From assembly GCA_024195265.1 (NCBI GenBank), contig JAJLRJ010000008.1, forward strand, positions 28,726,932 through 28,790,931: a DNA stretch of 64,000 nucleotides, given 5' to 3'. Origin of the DNA: Dendrophyllia cribrosa. Its lineage: Eukaryota > Cnidaria > Anthozoa > Scleractinia > Dendrophylliidae. Position 1 is the stretch's first letter. Each line of letters starts with the position of its first letter. The notes under the pieces are model-generated. The model did no database searches, was not told the DNA's origin, and saw only the letters and a program-made list of their open reading frames with translations. The position numbers and the translations under genes were made by a program. Below, piece after piece: positions 22,068 through 34,028 of the stretch.

Positions 22068-23330
22068 TATTTTAACAGTGGAACAGTGGCACAGTGGTAC
22101 TATAATGTAGTGGAACAGTGTAGCAGTGGCACAGTGGTATTATAGTGCAGTGGAACAGTGGCACAGTGGTATTATAGTGCAGTGGAACAGTGGAACAGTG
22201 GCACAGTGGTACTATAGTGCAGTGGAACAGTGGAACAGTGGCACAGTGGTATTATAGTGCAGTGGAACAGTGGAACAGTGGCACAGTGGTATTATAGTGC
22301 AGTGGAACAGTGGCACAGTGGTATTATAGTGCAGTGGAACAGTGGCACAGTGGTACTATAGTGTAGTGGAACAGTGGCACAGTGGCACTATAATGTAGTG
22401 GAACAGTGGAACAGTGGCACAGTGGTACCACAGTGTAGTGGAACAGTGGCACAGTGGTACTATAATGTAGTGGAACAGTGGAACAGTGGCACAGTGGTAT
22501 TATAGTGCAGTGGAACAGTGGCACAGTGGTATTATAGTGCAGTGGAACAGTGGAACAGTGGCACAGTGGTACTATAGTGCAGTGGAACAGTGGAACAGTG
22601 GAACAGTGGAACAGTGGCTCAGTGGTATTATAGTGCAGTGGAACAGTGGCACAGTGGTATTATAGTGCAGTGGAACAGTGGCACAGTGGTATTATAGTGC
22701 AGTGGAACAGTGGAACAGTGGCACAGTGGTACTATAGTGCAGTGGAACAGTGGAACAGTGGAACAGTGGCACAGTGGTATTATAGTGCAGTGGAACAGTG
22801 GAACAGTGGCACAGTGGTATTATAGTGCAGTGGAACAGTGGCACAGTGGTATTATAGTGCAGTGGAACAGTGGCACAGTGGTACTATAGTGTAGTGGAAC
22901 AGTGGCACAGTGGTACTATAATGTAGTGGAACAGTGGCACAGTGGTATTATAGTGCAGTGGAACAGTGGAACAGTGGTACTATAATGTAGTGGAACAGTG
23001 GAACAGTGGCACAGTGGTATTATAGTTCAGTGGAACAGTGGCACAGTGGTACTATAGTGTAGTGGAACAGTGGCACAGTGGTACTATAATGTAGTGGAAC
23101 AGTGGAACAGTGGCACAGTGGTATTATAGTGCAGTGGAACAGTGGCACAGTGGTACTATAATGTAGTGGAACAGTGGAACAGTGGCCCAGTGGTTCTACA
23201 GTCTAGTGGAACAGTGGAACAGTGTCACGATAGTGTAGTGGAACAGCGTCACAATTATACTGAAGTGTGGTGGAACAGTGGCACAGTGGTACTATAGTGT
23301 GGTCGAACTGTGGCACAGTAATTCCATTAA
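22068..23330. repeat. Left-arm tandem array (32- and 41-bp units)
   Basis: The unit is GTGGAACAGTGGCACAGTGG followed by TA(T/C)TATAGTG(C/T)A. It is 32 bp, or 41 bp when GGAACAGTG is duplicated. The units are themselves built from 9-bp CAGTGGAA/CAGTGGCA blocks. Towards 23,170-23,330 they become divergent. Confidence 0.95.
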
Positions 23331-23902
23331 AGCGATTCCTACGAAATAATAGTTGACGAACGATTTTAACTTTATCTCATTGTTTCCTGGGATGTGTTGT
23401 TCTCGAAAAATGCAATAAGAAACATAAAGATCACCGTGTTCGTGAAGGAGTTATGATGGCGTTAAAGTTACCCTATTAATCCCTGTAGTAATACACGTGC
23501 GTGCTTATTTGATCGGTTCACGTTATATTTCCTTGTACCTGGAAACATAGTTTGAAGAACGTACTTTCAAAAAATAGATATATAGAGAAATTTCGATCAT
23601 GAAATGGACAATGTGAATGCATTATTAATGAAACAGACAGACACCTTTAGGCGGCATATTGTTTGGAAAGAATATTGGCTGTTGTTCAGTAGAAAATAAT
23701 GGAAATCAATGCAAGCCAACCCACAGTTTAAAAGATAATGTACTCAAAGTACCCCAAGATTCATGATCATAACGTAGTTATTTCCCGTGTGCCTCTTTTA
23801 AATAATACTAAGATAAAACAGCTCTTTATTAGTACTGAGCTGCATTGTTTTCAGGGCTGGAAGGTGTCAAAGGTCGTACTTGTATTCGTAGTACTTGTAT
23901 TC

Positions 23903-24155
23903 GGACGCTAAAATGAGGTCAAACTCTACAAGCCCAACACCACGGGAAACTACAACAGACACCTTTACTTGACCTCTAGTCCGTTGCACGCGGCTTTTGA
24001 AAGGTTTTAAAACTCAGTCTACACTCTACAGTCGCTAAAATCCTCCTTAACAAACGGCTAAATGTAGAATACCCGTCCAAAACATATAGAAGGAGCAAAT
24101 GGCATTAAAAACATGAGGTAAGAGTCGTGCAGGCCTGCCACCCCCATTTTACACT
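23903..24155. repeat. 253-bp direct repeat, copy 1, in the foldback loop
   Basis: It starts GGACGCTAAAATGAGG and ends CCCCCATTTTACACT. It appears identical to 25020-25272 along its whole length. It abuts the inner end of the left arm. The pair encloses 864 bp and could be the long terminal repeats of a very small retroelement, although the ends are not the usual TG...CA. Confidence 0.9.
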
Positions 24156-25019
24156 TGATTGATTGTTTTAGGCAGGCCCCGTTTTACCTTGTGTAAGATC
24201 AACACAAATACGCACTCAGAAATATGACAGAGGATAAAATCAAGAAATGCGCACTGATCTAATAGCATCCATTCCGAACTTAAGAAGGAATGTGCAGGAA
24301 ACGTAAGCGCTCACATTTAGAAATATCCTCATTTCAGTCAAAAGAAGAAAGTGCTAAAATTTTCAAATAATGCCTTCCAAAGAAACACACGCTTAGCTTC
24401 AAGCGGAGAGGATCGAAATTTCTATTGAAGAGCCAATAGAAAACGAAGAAATTCGATCCACAGCAAGGGTATAAATACATATTTGAACATTATGCCAAGC
24501 AGAATGGTTTAACCGTTCTCAACAAAAAATGCGTTGCTAAAAAGGTAGCAACTAGCACATACAAACCCGGCAACTGATGAGGTTCGAGAGGAGAACCGAA
24601 ACCATGGTCTTGCCTGAATAGAATAGTGGCGTAAACGAAGCAGTCGCTAGACTGCCAAAATTGCCAACGGAGATTTTAGTAATCACAGTGAGCTCCACAA
24701 AGCTATAAAGCGTAGCGAATGGCAGCTAAAATTACAGTCTTGACTGAGACAAACTTTAACTCTCTACAAGTTGAATAGCTTTTTAAGCTACAACTCTCTC
24801 TGCTATAAAGCTTGGATCCTGAAAATTAAAATCCTGCAAAGACAAATCTAAAATAGCTGGGCCCAGCGTGACATAAAATTAATAGCAGGAAAGACATTCA
24901 CGGACAACAGATCATTTCAGATCCTGTCATGTCCGGTATTTCAGAGAGAAAAGTTAGAGAAATTCAAACCTTTCCTACATACTGAAAAATCTACATGCCA
25001 ATATAAATAATGGCGAAAA

Positions 25020-25272
25020 GGACGCTAAAATGAGGTCAAACTCTACAAGCCCAACACCACGGGAAACTACAACAGACACCTTTACTTGACCTCTAGTCCG
25101 TTGCACGCGGCTTTTGAAAGGTTTTAAAACTCAGTCTACACTCTACAGTCGCTAAAATCCTCCTTAACAAACGGCTAAATGTAGAATACCCGTCCAAAAC
25201 ATATAGAAGGAGCAAATGGCATTAAAAACATGAGGTAAGAGTCGTGCAGGCCTGCCACCCCCATTTTACACT
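25020..25272. repeat. 253-bp direct repeat, copy 2, in the foldback loop
   Basis: This is the second copy of 23903-24155 in the same orientation. The flanks on the two outer sides do not match, so I cannot show a target duplication for the pair. Confidence 0.9.
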
Positions 25273-25435
25273 CGACTGAGTTCAATATTGCAGAATTTCT
25301 ACTTGTTAGCTGTTGTTTTTTTTTTTTTTAGTTTTTGTCATTTTAATGCCGCCGCTTTTCAACATGTAGCGACGCGAGTGTTCGCAAAAGTTAACATGAC
25401 TCTCTTATTTCACCTAGAAAAACGTGCTTGGCAAT

Positions 25436-25759
25436 TTAGTCCAACTTATTGATTAGACACAAGCAGAAACTCATCCCTTCGATAAAAACGGTGATTCTAG
25501 GATTATTGTGAAGGAACATTTTGAGCAAAAGGCATAAATGGGCCTTTATAAGAAAATGCAACCTGCTTAACTTATCCATTGTGATCATTTCGTCGTTAGC
25601 AAATTCGCCACCGCTCTTTGTCTCTTTTAGCAGTGCGGGGCCGGATTGAGTACGTAAATATTTTTCGGGCAAAACAACGCCCGAGACAGTTAGCCGAAAT
25701 GAACCATCTGTAAAAAAAAAAAAAAATTCGCTTGTTCTTGGGGAGTAAACAGAAAACAA
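25436..25759 (-). CDS. Uncertain 107-codon frame in the foldback loop
   Basis: It is the longest frame in the loop apart from the arrays. It contains SGPALLKETKSGGEFANDE and a hydrophobic stretch (FLIKAHLCLLLKMF). No family is recognised. A remnant of a mobile-element protein is possible because of its location, and chance is equally possible. Confidence 0.15.
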   Translation of the reverse strand: MFSVYSPRTSEFFFFFTDGSFRLTVSGVVLPEKYLRTQSGPALLKETKSGGEFANDEMITMDKLSRLHFLIKAHLCLLLKMFLHNNPRITVFIEGMSFCLCLINKLD

Positions 25760-27183
25760 TTAAGCAAAGTTTAGAATATTTTCAGGGAATTACTCGAGCA
25801 GGTGTAAATGCTTAATAAAATACAAAAAAAAGGTGTAAATGCTTGCAAGGTGGCATCAGGTGTGGTCAATGTTGTAGTCAGATGTTGCATCCCTACGGCA
25901 AGCGCTTAAGCTGATACTGAGTTTTCAAATATGCAAAAAATATAATTGAAATATACTGGGAATCTGCAATACTTTGAGTAAATACTTATAAGCGGATAAA
26001 GACGGTTTTCTCATGAAAATATTTGATTGTTAGAGCGACCCCGACCCCGACCACGACGGCAACGGCAACGTCACTCTGAAAACTAACTTCATTTCAGTAC
26101 TCCGCTATAATTTGTCCAATGTGGCCGAACTATCCGGGAGCTAAATATGTAAGGACGGCGTTCAAGTTAGTTCAGATTGATGAAGGAAAATTTAACGTCG
26201 TATGTTCATGTTCTCCATAAAACTTTGAATTTGGTCATTTCAAGTTGTTCGTTTGCAGAGAACCGGCAAAGCAATGTACCAAAATGTGAAACGCACGTGC
26301 AGGGCATTGCTTGCTAAAAAAAACCTATTTTTTAGTGACGTTCTTGTTGTTGTCGGCGTCATGATTGCTTAAGCTCTCTATTGGATTGTGATCGTTACTG
26401 TTTTATTTGTAAAGCCTAATCTCGGGAATAGAGAAAGGCGTCAAAAGCAACGGAAACTTGAAATGTTTGTAAACAGAAATAAACTGATAATAAAAAAACA
26501 TGTGGATTTTTTAGTTTTATTTATAGTATAGCGAAATCGTTGGGACATGAAGAAGCTTTTGTACTAGATTTTCAAGCGAACTATTGTAAAGGCAACATAC
26601 TACGAATACAAGTACGACCTTTGACACCTTCCAGCCCTGGAAACAATGCAGCTCAGTACTAATAAAGAGCTGTTTTATTTTAGTATTATTTAAAAGAGGC
26701 ACACGGGAAATAACTACGTTATGATCATGAATCTTGGGGTACTTTGAGTACATTATCTTTTAAACTGTGGGTTGGCTTGCATTGATTTCCATTATTTTCT
26801 ACTGAACAACAGCCAATATTCTTTCCAAACAATATGCCGCCTAAAGGTGTCTGTCTGTTTCATTAATAATGCATTCACATTGTCCATTTCATGATCGAAA
26901 TTTCTCTATATATCTATTTTTTGAAAGTACGTTCTTCAAACTATGTTTCCAGGTACAAGGAAATATAACGTGAACCGATCAAATAAGCACGCACGTGTAT
27001 TACTACAGGGATTAATAGGGTAACGTTAACGCCATCATAACTCCTTCACGAACACGGTGACCTTTATGCTTCTTATTGCATTTTTCGAGAACAACACATC
27101 CCAGGAAACAATGAGATAAAGTTAAAATCGTTCGTCAACTATTATTTCGTAGGAATCGCTTTAATGGAATTACTGTGCCACAG

Positions 27184-28234
27184 TTCGACCACACTATAGT
27201 ACCACTGTGCCACTGTTCCACCACACTTCAGTATAATTGTGACGCTGTTCCACTACACTATCGTGACACTGTTCCACTGTTCCACTAGACTGTAGAACCA
27301 CTGGGCCACTGTTCCACTGTTCCACTACATTATAGTACCACTGTGCCACTGTTCCACTGTTCCACTACACTATAGTACCACTGTGACACTATTCCACTGC
27401 ACTATAATACCACTGTGCCACTGTTCCACTACATTATAGTACCACTGTGCCACTGTTCCACTGTTCCACTACATTATAGTACCACTGTGCCACTGTTCCA
27501 TTACACTATAGTACCACTGTGACACTGTTCCACTGCACTATAATACCACTGTGCCACTGTTCCACTACATTATAGTACCACTGTGCCACTGTTCCACTGC
27601 ACTATAATACCACTGTTCCACTGTTCCACTGCACTATAATACCACTGTGCCACTGTTCCACTACATTATAGTACCACTGTGCCACTGTTCCATTACACTA
27701 TAGTACCACTGTGACACTGTTCCACTGTTCCACTACACTTTTGTACCACTGTGCCACTGTTCCACTGTTCCACTACACTTTTGTACCACTGTGCCACTGT
27801 TCCACTGTTCCACTACACTTTTGTACCACTGTGCCACTGTTCCACTACACTACACTATACACTGTTTCATTGTTCCACTGCACTATAATACCACTGTGCC
27901 ACTGTTCCACTGTTCCACTACATTATAGTGCCACTGTGCCACTGTGCCACTGTGACACTGTTCCACTGCACTATAATACCACTGTGCCACTGTTCCACTG
28001 TTCCACTACATTATAGTGCCACTGTGCCACTGTGCCACTGTTCCACTACATTATAGTACCACTGTGCCACTGTTCCACTGCACTATAATACCACTGTGCC
28101 ACTGTTCCACTACATTATAGTACCACTGTGCCACTGTTCCACTGTTCCACTGTTCCACTGCACTATAATACCACTGTGCCACTGCTACACTGTTCCACTA
28201 CATTATAGTACCACTGTGCCACTGTTCCACTGTT
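27184..28234. repeat. Right-arm tandem array, inverted relative to the left array
   Basis: The units are the complement of the left array (CCACTGTGCCACTGTTCCAC). The number and order of units differ from the left arm, so the arrays have changed independently since the arms formed, while the unique inner parts remain nearly identical. Confidence 0.95.
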
Positions 28235-28326
28235 AAAATAACCATCAACAAATTGGTGATCCCGGTGCAAACCTTAATCATTAACAAATTGGTGATCCCG
28301 GTACACGAAACACAAGCCTCTGTGTG

Positions 28327-29299
28327 GGAGTCCCCTCTCGCCCCCACCCCCCTCCCGGGGTGTCGATGTTTTGTGAAACATTTCATTCAGATTCAACTAA
28401 GTCAACTAACAATATAACTGAACTTTTTAGATACCGCAGTTACTAAATATATTAGTACTGATAGATCTGTGGTATTTTTAAGCCTGATAAACAAAATTAA
28501 ATATTCGAAAACAGATTTATGATAATGATGAACAAAATCAGGTATTCACCAGTTTAGACAAAATAATACGCAAGCGGCGTACAAAACTTAACCCTTTTAT
28601 GTTAGCTGACGTGTGTACTCAACAGACTACGTGAGAATCCTCAGGAATACCGTTAGAACACGGAATCTCAAATATTGAACGATAATCTGCTTCCCTTCTG
28701 GGAAAATGTTACCGGTTTGCAAAGTTTCCTGAGTGTCATTTCACCCTCACGTCTGAGATGGAATTTCTGAAAACAGTCACGTACTTATGCCACCTACGTT
28801 GTTTCAGAGTGGCTTGCTTTCAGAGCTCCTCGTTTCAACTTGGCCGGTTGTGGTAAAACACTGGGGACGAGATTGTTGTGATGCTGTGAGTGAGAAAAAC
28901 CGATTTTGAAATTGTTGTTGAATTTCCATTTGGCAAAAAATTCAAAAACCAATTGCAACACATGAAAGTTCTGCTCAGTGGCTTAAATTTGAACGGTCAT
29001 ACTAAGGTTAATATCCACAGACACATTTATAACCACATGGCTCAAGTTATAATTTGCAAATTAGAAGTTGTTAAGAGCTGCGTGGTATCTGTCTAATTTG
29101 ACCCATGCAGCGGGTCATCAAATCTTTTGTACTACGAATGAGTGATCGTCACGTTCAAGTAATGTTACAAATTATTAGACCGCAAGCACTCTTCATCTTT
29201 TCAAAGGACCAGACACGAGGGCGTATCTTTAATTTTGCAAATCAGCCGATACAAATTGAGAAAAAAACGCAATTGGCGCACGTAGCTTAAAACAGGACG
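28327..29299. other. Non-coding stretch right of the large foldback
   Basis: A diverged, reverse-orientation piece of the 106-bp family lies at about 28965-29070 (GTTCTGCTCAGTGGC and ACGGTCATACTAAGG). I see no supported gene. Confidence 0.45.
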
Positions 29300-29690
29300 A
29301 GGAACGTTTAGGAAAACACTTGCAAGTCTTGCAATGGCGTTGTACTGTTTTTCCATATCATATGAAAGCAAGAGAAAATAATTGGTCCAATTATTTTCTC
29401 TTGATGAAAGCTAATACTGTTTGACCTTTTCGGTTCCCTCAGCTGAATAATTCAACGGCAGAAAATGTTTGGGAAAAGAATGTTATCCCCCGAATTTACT
29501 AGTTGCGTTCTCCTTTCCGAAAATTGTAGCTGGCCTAATTCAGTCGTACCCAAAACGACATTTTCATCCTTCCCGGGGATCCGAAAACAAAGGGCGTGAA
29601 ATTTTCTGATGTTATGTAACTATGAGGCGACAGTTGTCTAAAGAAAACTATAGTTTGTAGTCTTATTAATAACGATGATAAGTTTAAGAT
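29300..29690. repeat. Dispersed repeat R3, copy 3, with a micro-palindrome insertion
   Basis: It is related to 10212-10545 and 14004-14335. Relative to those copies it is interrupted at 29369-29403 by a 35-bp palindrome. Confidence 0.65.
29369..29403. mobile_element. Micro-palindrome P1, copy 1 (35 bp)
   Basis: The perfect arms CAAGAGAAAATAATTGG and CCAATTATTTTCTCTTG are separated by one T. ATGAAAG flanks both sides (29362-29368 and 29404-29410). In the other R3 copies the same place reads without the palindrome. Confidence 0.8.
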
Positions 29691-30224
29691 GACTGAGCCT
29701 TCCGAGGAGCTTTTCCACCAAAGTCTTCCTTACGCGCTAGACATTTAGAAGCCAGGAGAGATAGGCTCCAACCCATTCAGTCTAAGAACAATCAGAATTT
29801 GCTCTAATATGAACAGTTTTCAGCTCCGGCTTTAGACATACAAATTTTCAGTGATTATTATGTATGTAGTGCAGTCTAACTATTGAGTGTTTGGACAAAA
29901 TCCTCGCTTTTTCCAATCGATAAATGTTTAACACTCCCAGAGTTAATAATGGAGAAACATACAATAAACTGCAGGGCTGATCTGACTACGTAAAAAAAGA
30001 CTGCGAGACACCATCACGACAGAAACCGATAAAGTAGGATCGCAACCGTGGACAGCCGTTTCGTTGTTTATTGCAACTCATCAGCACGGTGTACCGAACT
30101 ACAATAGATGTAGCCAGCAAGAAGCCAGCGCAAATAGATTTAACAATGACCCATTCACCATATCAGGTTCCGTACTGTGTACTCACTTGTCATTCGAATC
30201 ACGCGCTGCTTGTAGACATGAGTG

Positions 30225-30340
30225 TTAGGTGTTATTCTAACTTTTGAGTCTGTGGACGAAATCCTATGGTGACCTATGGTGTGACCATTCAAATGAAACC
30301 TCTTCTTAGTACTGTTGCATGGTACCATTTGTTTTTAAAT
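30225..30340. repeat. Dispersed single copy of the 106-bp family
   Basis: It contains TTCTAACTTTTGAGTCTGTG, then GTGTGACCATTCAAATGAAA and TAGTACTGTTGCATGGTACC, in the same order as the array unit at 19780-20610. Confidence 0.75.
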
Positions 30341-30550
30341 ATCAGTCACAAAATGACATTTAGGATTTTTCTTGAATTTTGATTTTTTGACACTCTTGGA
30401 GATAAAGGTTTACAATGGGAGACCCTTTCCACCTGATAAAGAGAACGCCGACACGCGAGCAGACGTTTATGTAATACCTCAGTGATGAAGGAAGTAAACA
30501 TCCGCTGCATCTGCGCGTAAATAATCTATTGCCTAGTTGAGGGTTGAGAC

Positions 30551-30635
30551 TAGCCTGCGAACAGGCTCCTGGCTCGGAGGGGCGCCATTTAACGACCCCG
30601 CCGTTCGATCCGACTGGAAGCCTGTCCGCAGGCTA
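30551..30635. mobile_element. TAG...CTA element with 9-bp target duplication (85 bp)
   Basis: The ends are TAGCCTGCGAACAGGCT and AGCCTGTCCGCAGGCTA. GGTTGAGAC flanks both sides (30542-30550 and 30636-30644). Confidence 0.87.
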
Positions 30636-30957
30636 GGTTGAGACAACAATGGGGCTCTGAATTCCGAACTTCGACATACTTTGGGCAATATTTTCTTGCC
30701 TTCAAGAATCGATTAATCAGGAGTGTCAGCTGTTTCTAAGTTAGGAGGTTCTTGCCTTGAAATAAGTGCTTTTTCAGTGTTAGACAATGAAGAGTAAGAT
30801 ACGACTTGTTTCCAGAGAAGTTGTGTTTTAGTGCCCGGAAAACCGGTGTGTGAGCGACCAAGCCGCGACAACGAGGCCCAACGCGCCGAGAAAAAGAGCT
30901 TCTTTTAAAGCCTGGTTTCCGATCGGCTGCAAAAAAAAGTTGTTGAGCAAAAGTTGC

Positions 30958-31070
30958 GTCGACTCCATAAGATCAGCTACGATCGCTACGATCGCTGAGA
31001 TTGGTTTCCATATGATCGCTACGATCCGGATCGCTGAACGTTTTTTTTTTTCAGCGATCGTTACGATCAT
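30958..31070. repeat. GATCGCTACGATCGCT repeats with a foldback
   Basis: Tandem GATCGCTAC motifs, a Pu/Py tract and an inverted CAGCGATCGTTACGATCAT form an imperfect hairpin. The frames across it on both strands are low-complexity and are not called as genes. Confidence 0.6.
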
Positions 31071-31236
31071 ACACGGAACAGGCTTTAGTGACGGACCTCT
31101 GGAACCATATAAGGGAGTGAAATATCCTAAATAGGGAAACCTACTGTCAAAGCTGAAAAGTTAACAAATCCAGAACTCGTGGCGCCATCTTATGCGACAC
31201 GAGCCAGATGATTTGCGAAAATATAATTAGTTCTAT

Positions 31237-31259
31237 CAAGAGATTATTATTTTCTCTTG
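31237..31259. mobile_element. Micro-palindrome P1, copy 2 (23 bp)
   Basis: It has the same CAAGAGA...TCTCTTG ends as the 29369 copy, with a shorter centre. GTTCTAT flanks both sides (31230-31236 and 31260-31266). Confidence 0.72.
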
Positions 31260-31266
31260 GTTCTAT

Positions 31267-34028
31267 TTTCTCATGTGACCAACGAGATAAACGAATTAAA
31301 ACGGATTCCTCGTAAGTTGTTGTTTTTTCTCTTGACGACCAGTTCAGTCGTGTGACCCCGCGTGTCTCGTGTGCAAGTATTTCCCGGCTAAGAGACAAAA
31401 ACAATATATTTAGTTCCACATAATCCCAAACCACGTAATATATCAGAGGAAACTACGTAAACGGGAAACCGCAGACCCAGGGACGCACCATATTCAATAG
31501 CTTTAGAAATCGCACTCAAAACAAGTTATGAATATTTTTTTCATATTAATCGACTGTTGGGGAGTGTTGTTGTTGTTGTTGTTGTTGTTTTTATTCCGTA
31601 TTCGTTTGTTAGTTTTCATCCATTTTGTTTCCATTATTATAGTTGCAAATTACAAATCCTCAATGAATGGTGATATGATGTGGTCCTCAGTTCAGAAAAC
31701 GATCCGTTGTGCACGCTATCTTGAAACAATGATTATTCCGCTTATAGTCTGGTTCAAATATTACGTCAGCGGAAGTTAATATGATGCTAGTTTTTCCGTT
31801 TAGAAATAGAAAGTTGTGCGTGGGTTTTCACCAAGATGGAAGGAAGATGCTAATATTCATCCTTTAAAATAGAAAATGGGAGTCCGGTTTCAACTCTGAC
31901 CGGAGGCCATTGTTTACAAAGTACAGCCACTTTCGAATTCTCTCCAAATCCTTCAGTGTTCGAATGAAATTAGTATGTTACACAACGCAATTAATTAATA
32001 TTTCTTTAGTAACATAAAGCAAAGAAAATTCTCCTTAAATTATAACTGTGTTGGCCAATCCAATGAGAGGGCGCGTTAACAGTTCTGCGTATTCCAAAAA
32101 CACATAAATAATCCTCGCACGTTATCGATCTCAACTTTCTTTATTATTTTACCTTTTAGAGTGTTTCAGTAGTGATATTGGATTTGTTACCCGCCTGACA
32201 GTGATATATCCATATTAAAGGCCATATATCTGTACCATGACAGATATTTATAGCACTGGCAGACCACGTGACTCACTGAACACGTCGATCAAAAACAAAC
32301 ACGTTTCATGCACCAGCTGCCAGCAAGTTGCACACGTTTGAGCGAAGGGTTCCTTGACGGTATTCATTTCTACGTGAAAAAAGTTTATTCCGCTTTCAAT
32401 AGTGTCCTTATTCGCCAAGTTCTTCACTGTTTCAGTTCGCGACTGCTTTTATTCTTTAACAGGAGGTTCAAGTGGTCTTTTTTCGCAGGTAAGGACATTT
32501 TTCACGACCGATTACACGTTTTAGCAGCATACGTGAAATTTGATGTCAAAGATGGCATGGTCGATTTCCTCGTAAGCTTCCCTTCCCGTCCGCGATGATT
32601 TCTAACGGATCCGCTCGCTCGGAGAGAGCTTTAATCGCTTTAAACGTCGAGAAAAATCGTTTTTCGTTTGATAGGCACTTTAAGTTGTTCTCTTGCGCTC
32701 AAATGCAGTGACATGCGGCTAAAATTTAACAGAAATTTTACGTGAATCTTCTTCAGCGCACAACGTGATGACCACCATGGTCACATGCCACATTGAACTT
32801 AAAGCAGTTTTATTTCATTTTACATCGCTTAAATCACATTATCGACTTAGTTGATGTTTTTTCTTCACGTCGGTGCCTTGTGACAATCCCATGAACGTTC
32901 GGTTCAAAGACATGTCGTTGTTCACGTTCTAACTTTGGCCCTTTCCGCCATAATTGAAATGCCGGCGATGTTTGTTGTCTAGATTTTTAGGGTGGAACAA
33001 ACTCCCTTAGAGGATTACATTCCCCGTAACCAATAAGCTTTTAAACATTCGCCGTTGTCCAAAACAAGCGAAGAGACTTTTTTAATGATATAACTGAGGT
33101 TAACTTGAAAGCTTGTTCGCCGCACGTGTAGTAAGCAATTTATCTGTCAGTTATACGCTTAAATTGTACATTAAATCGAATTCTTTTCTGCCGACTTTTG
33201 CTGAAGGGGTTTTCTTGAGATGATTACCTAATAGGGTAAACTGATATCTGAATAGCCGAGGCATTTTGGGAACAATTAAATGGTTTGCGATCTCTCGGGG
33301 AAGAAGGACGAATCGTGGTAAATCCGTCATGCCAAATAAACCGGATTTTACACCGCACGTGTAACAGATTAGTTTGTGTCCTGCATTCACGCGTAGTCAA
33401 GCTTTTCTAATAAAGGTGAAAACAATTTTAATTTTCCTTGCGGGGTAAAGGAAACGATTTCGATTTCATGTTTGGTTTTCGAGGGAGGTTTAAACAATAA
33501 AATTCCGCTTTTAACCAGAAATCTTTACCGATGGTTTGAAATGCTTACGTCGGCTAACGTGTAATTTTATAAATTCACAAATGTCCAAATGAATTTTACA
33601 GGTAAGCTTAAATATTTTCCCCCTTCAAATATCTTTTTTCGGAGAATGTATTTGGCGGAAATAATATGGAATGTCTGCTCCTATGTGCGTAATAAGCTTG
33701 ACCCCGTGTCCGGTTCTGGAAAGCACACACAACAAATTATAGACGTGAAAAACCCTTTATCTGATTTGATGTTGCGTCAATATTGTTGAACACAGCGAGG
33801 AAAAGAGAACTTGTGCGGCCAGAAAGTAATCAGTTTGATAAAGCCAGTTTAATCAAACACGGAGTTGCAGTTTAGTTGCTTTGAACGGTTAGCGATCTGA
33901 TTTAATATATTTCCTTTTTAAAAGTAGATTTTTCTAGAGCAGAGAACTGCATTAATAATTGTGGATCTTGCCTTGTTAGTTTCGCTCAGTATGCGTGGAT
34001 GAATAATTTATGTAATTTGACAATTTTT
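31267..34028. other. Non-coding region upstream of the zinc-finger gene
   Basis: There is a (TTG)n run at 31567-31587. No coding exon is supported. Two sites combine a pyrimidine-rich 3' splice motif directly with a 5' splice motif: ...TTTTTTCGCAG|GTAAGG at 32488/32489 and ...TTTTACAG|GTAAGC at 33601/33602. Either could be the end of an untranslated first exon. Confidence 0.4.

Larger units (their letters stand above)
21990..28318. mobile_element. Large foldback element (6,329 bp) with tandem-repeat inverted ends
   Basis: The element begins GGCTTGTGTTTCGTGTACC and ends with its complement. TCTGTGTG is duplicated outside both ends (21982-21989 and 28319-28326). The inverted arms are 21990-23893 and 26598-28318. 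Each arm runs, from outside in, through a short unique end, a 32/41-bp tandem array, and about 550 bp of unique sequence. The loop is 23894-26597. Inverted ends made of tandem arrays recall the Foldback/Galileo elements of Drosophila, and an 8-bp duplication is usual for hAT and P transposases. No intact transposase frame is visible, so the copy is probably non-autonomous. The frames rich in His/Cys/Pro at 22324 and 27711 are translations of the array. Confidence 0.9.

Noticed and set aside
22324..28016. Frames of 66-101 codons rich in His, Cys and Pro on the minus strand at 22324 and plus strand at 27711
   Set aside because: They are translations of the GTGGAACAGTGG tandem arrays and mirror each other across the foldback; the periodicity comes from the DNA repeat.
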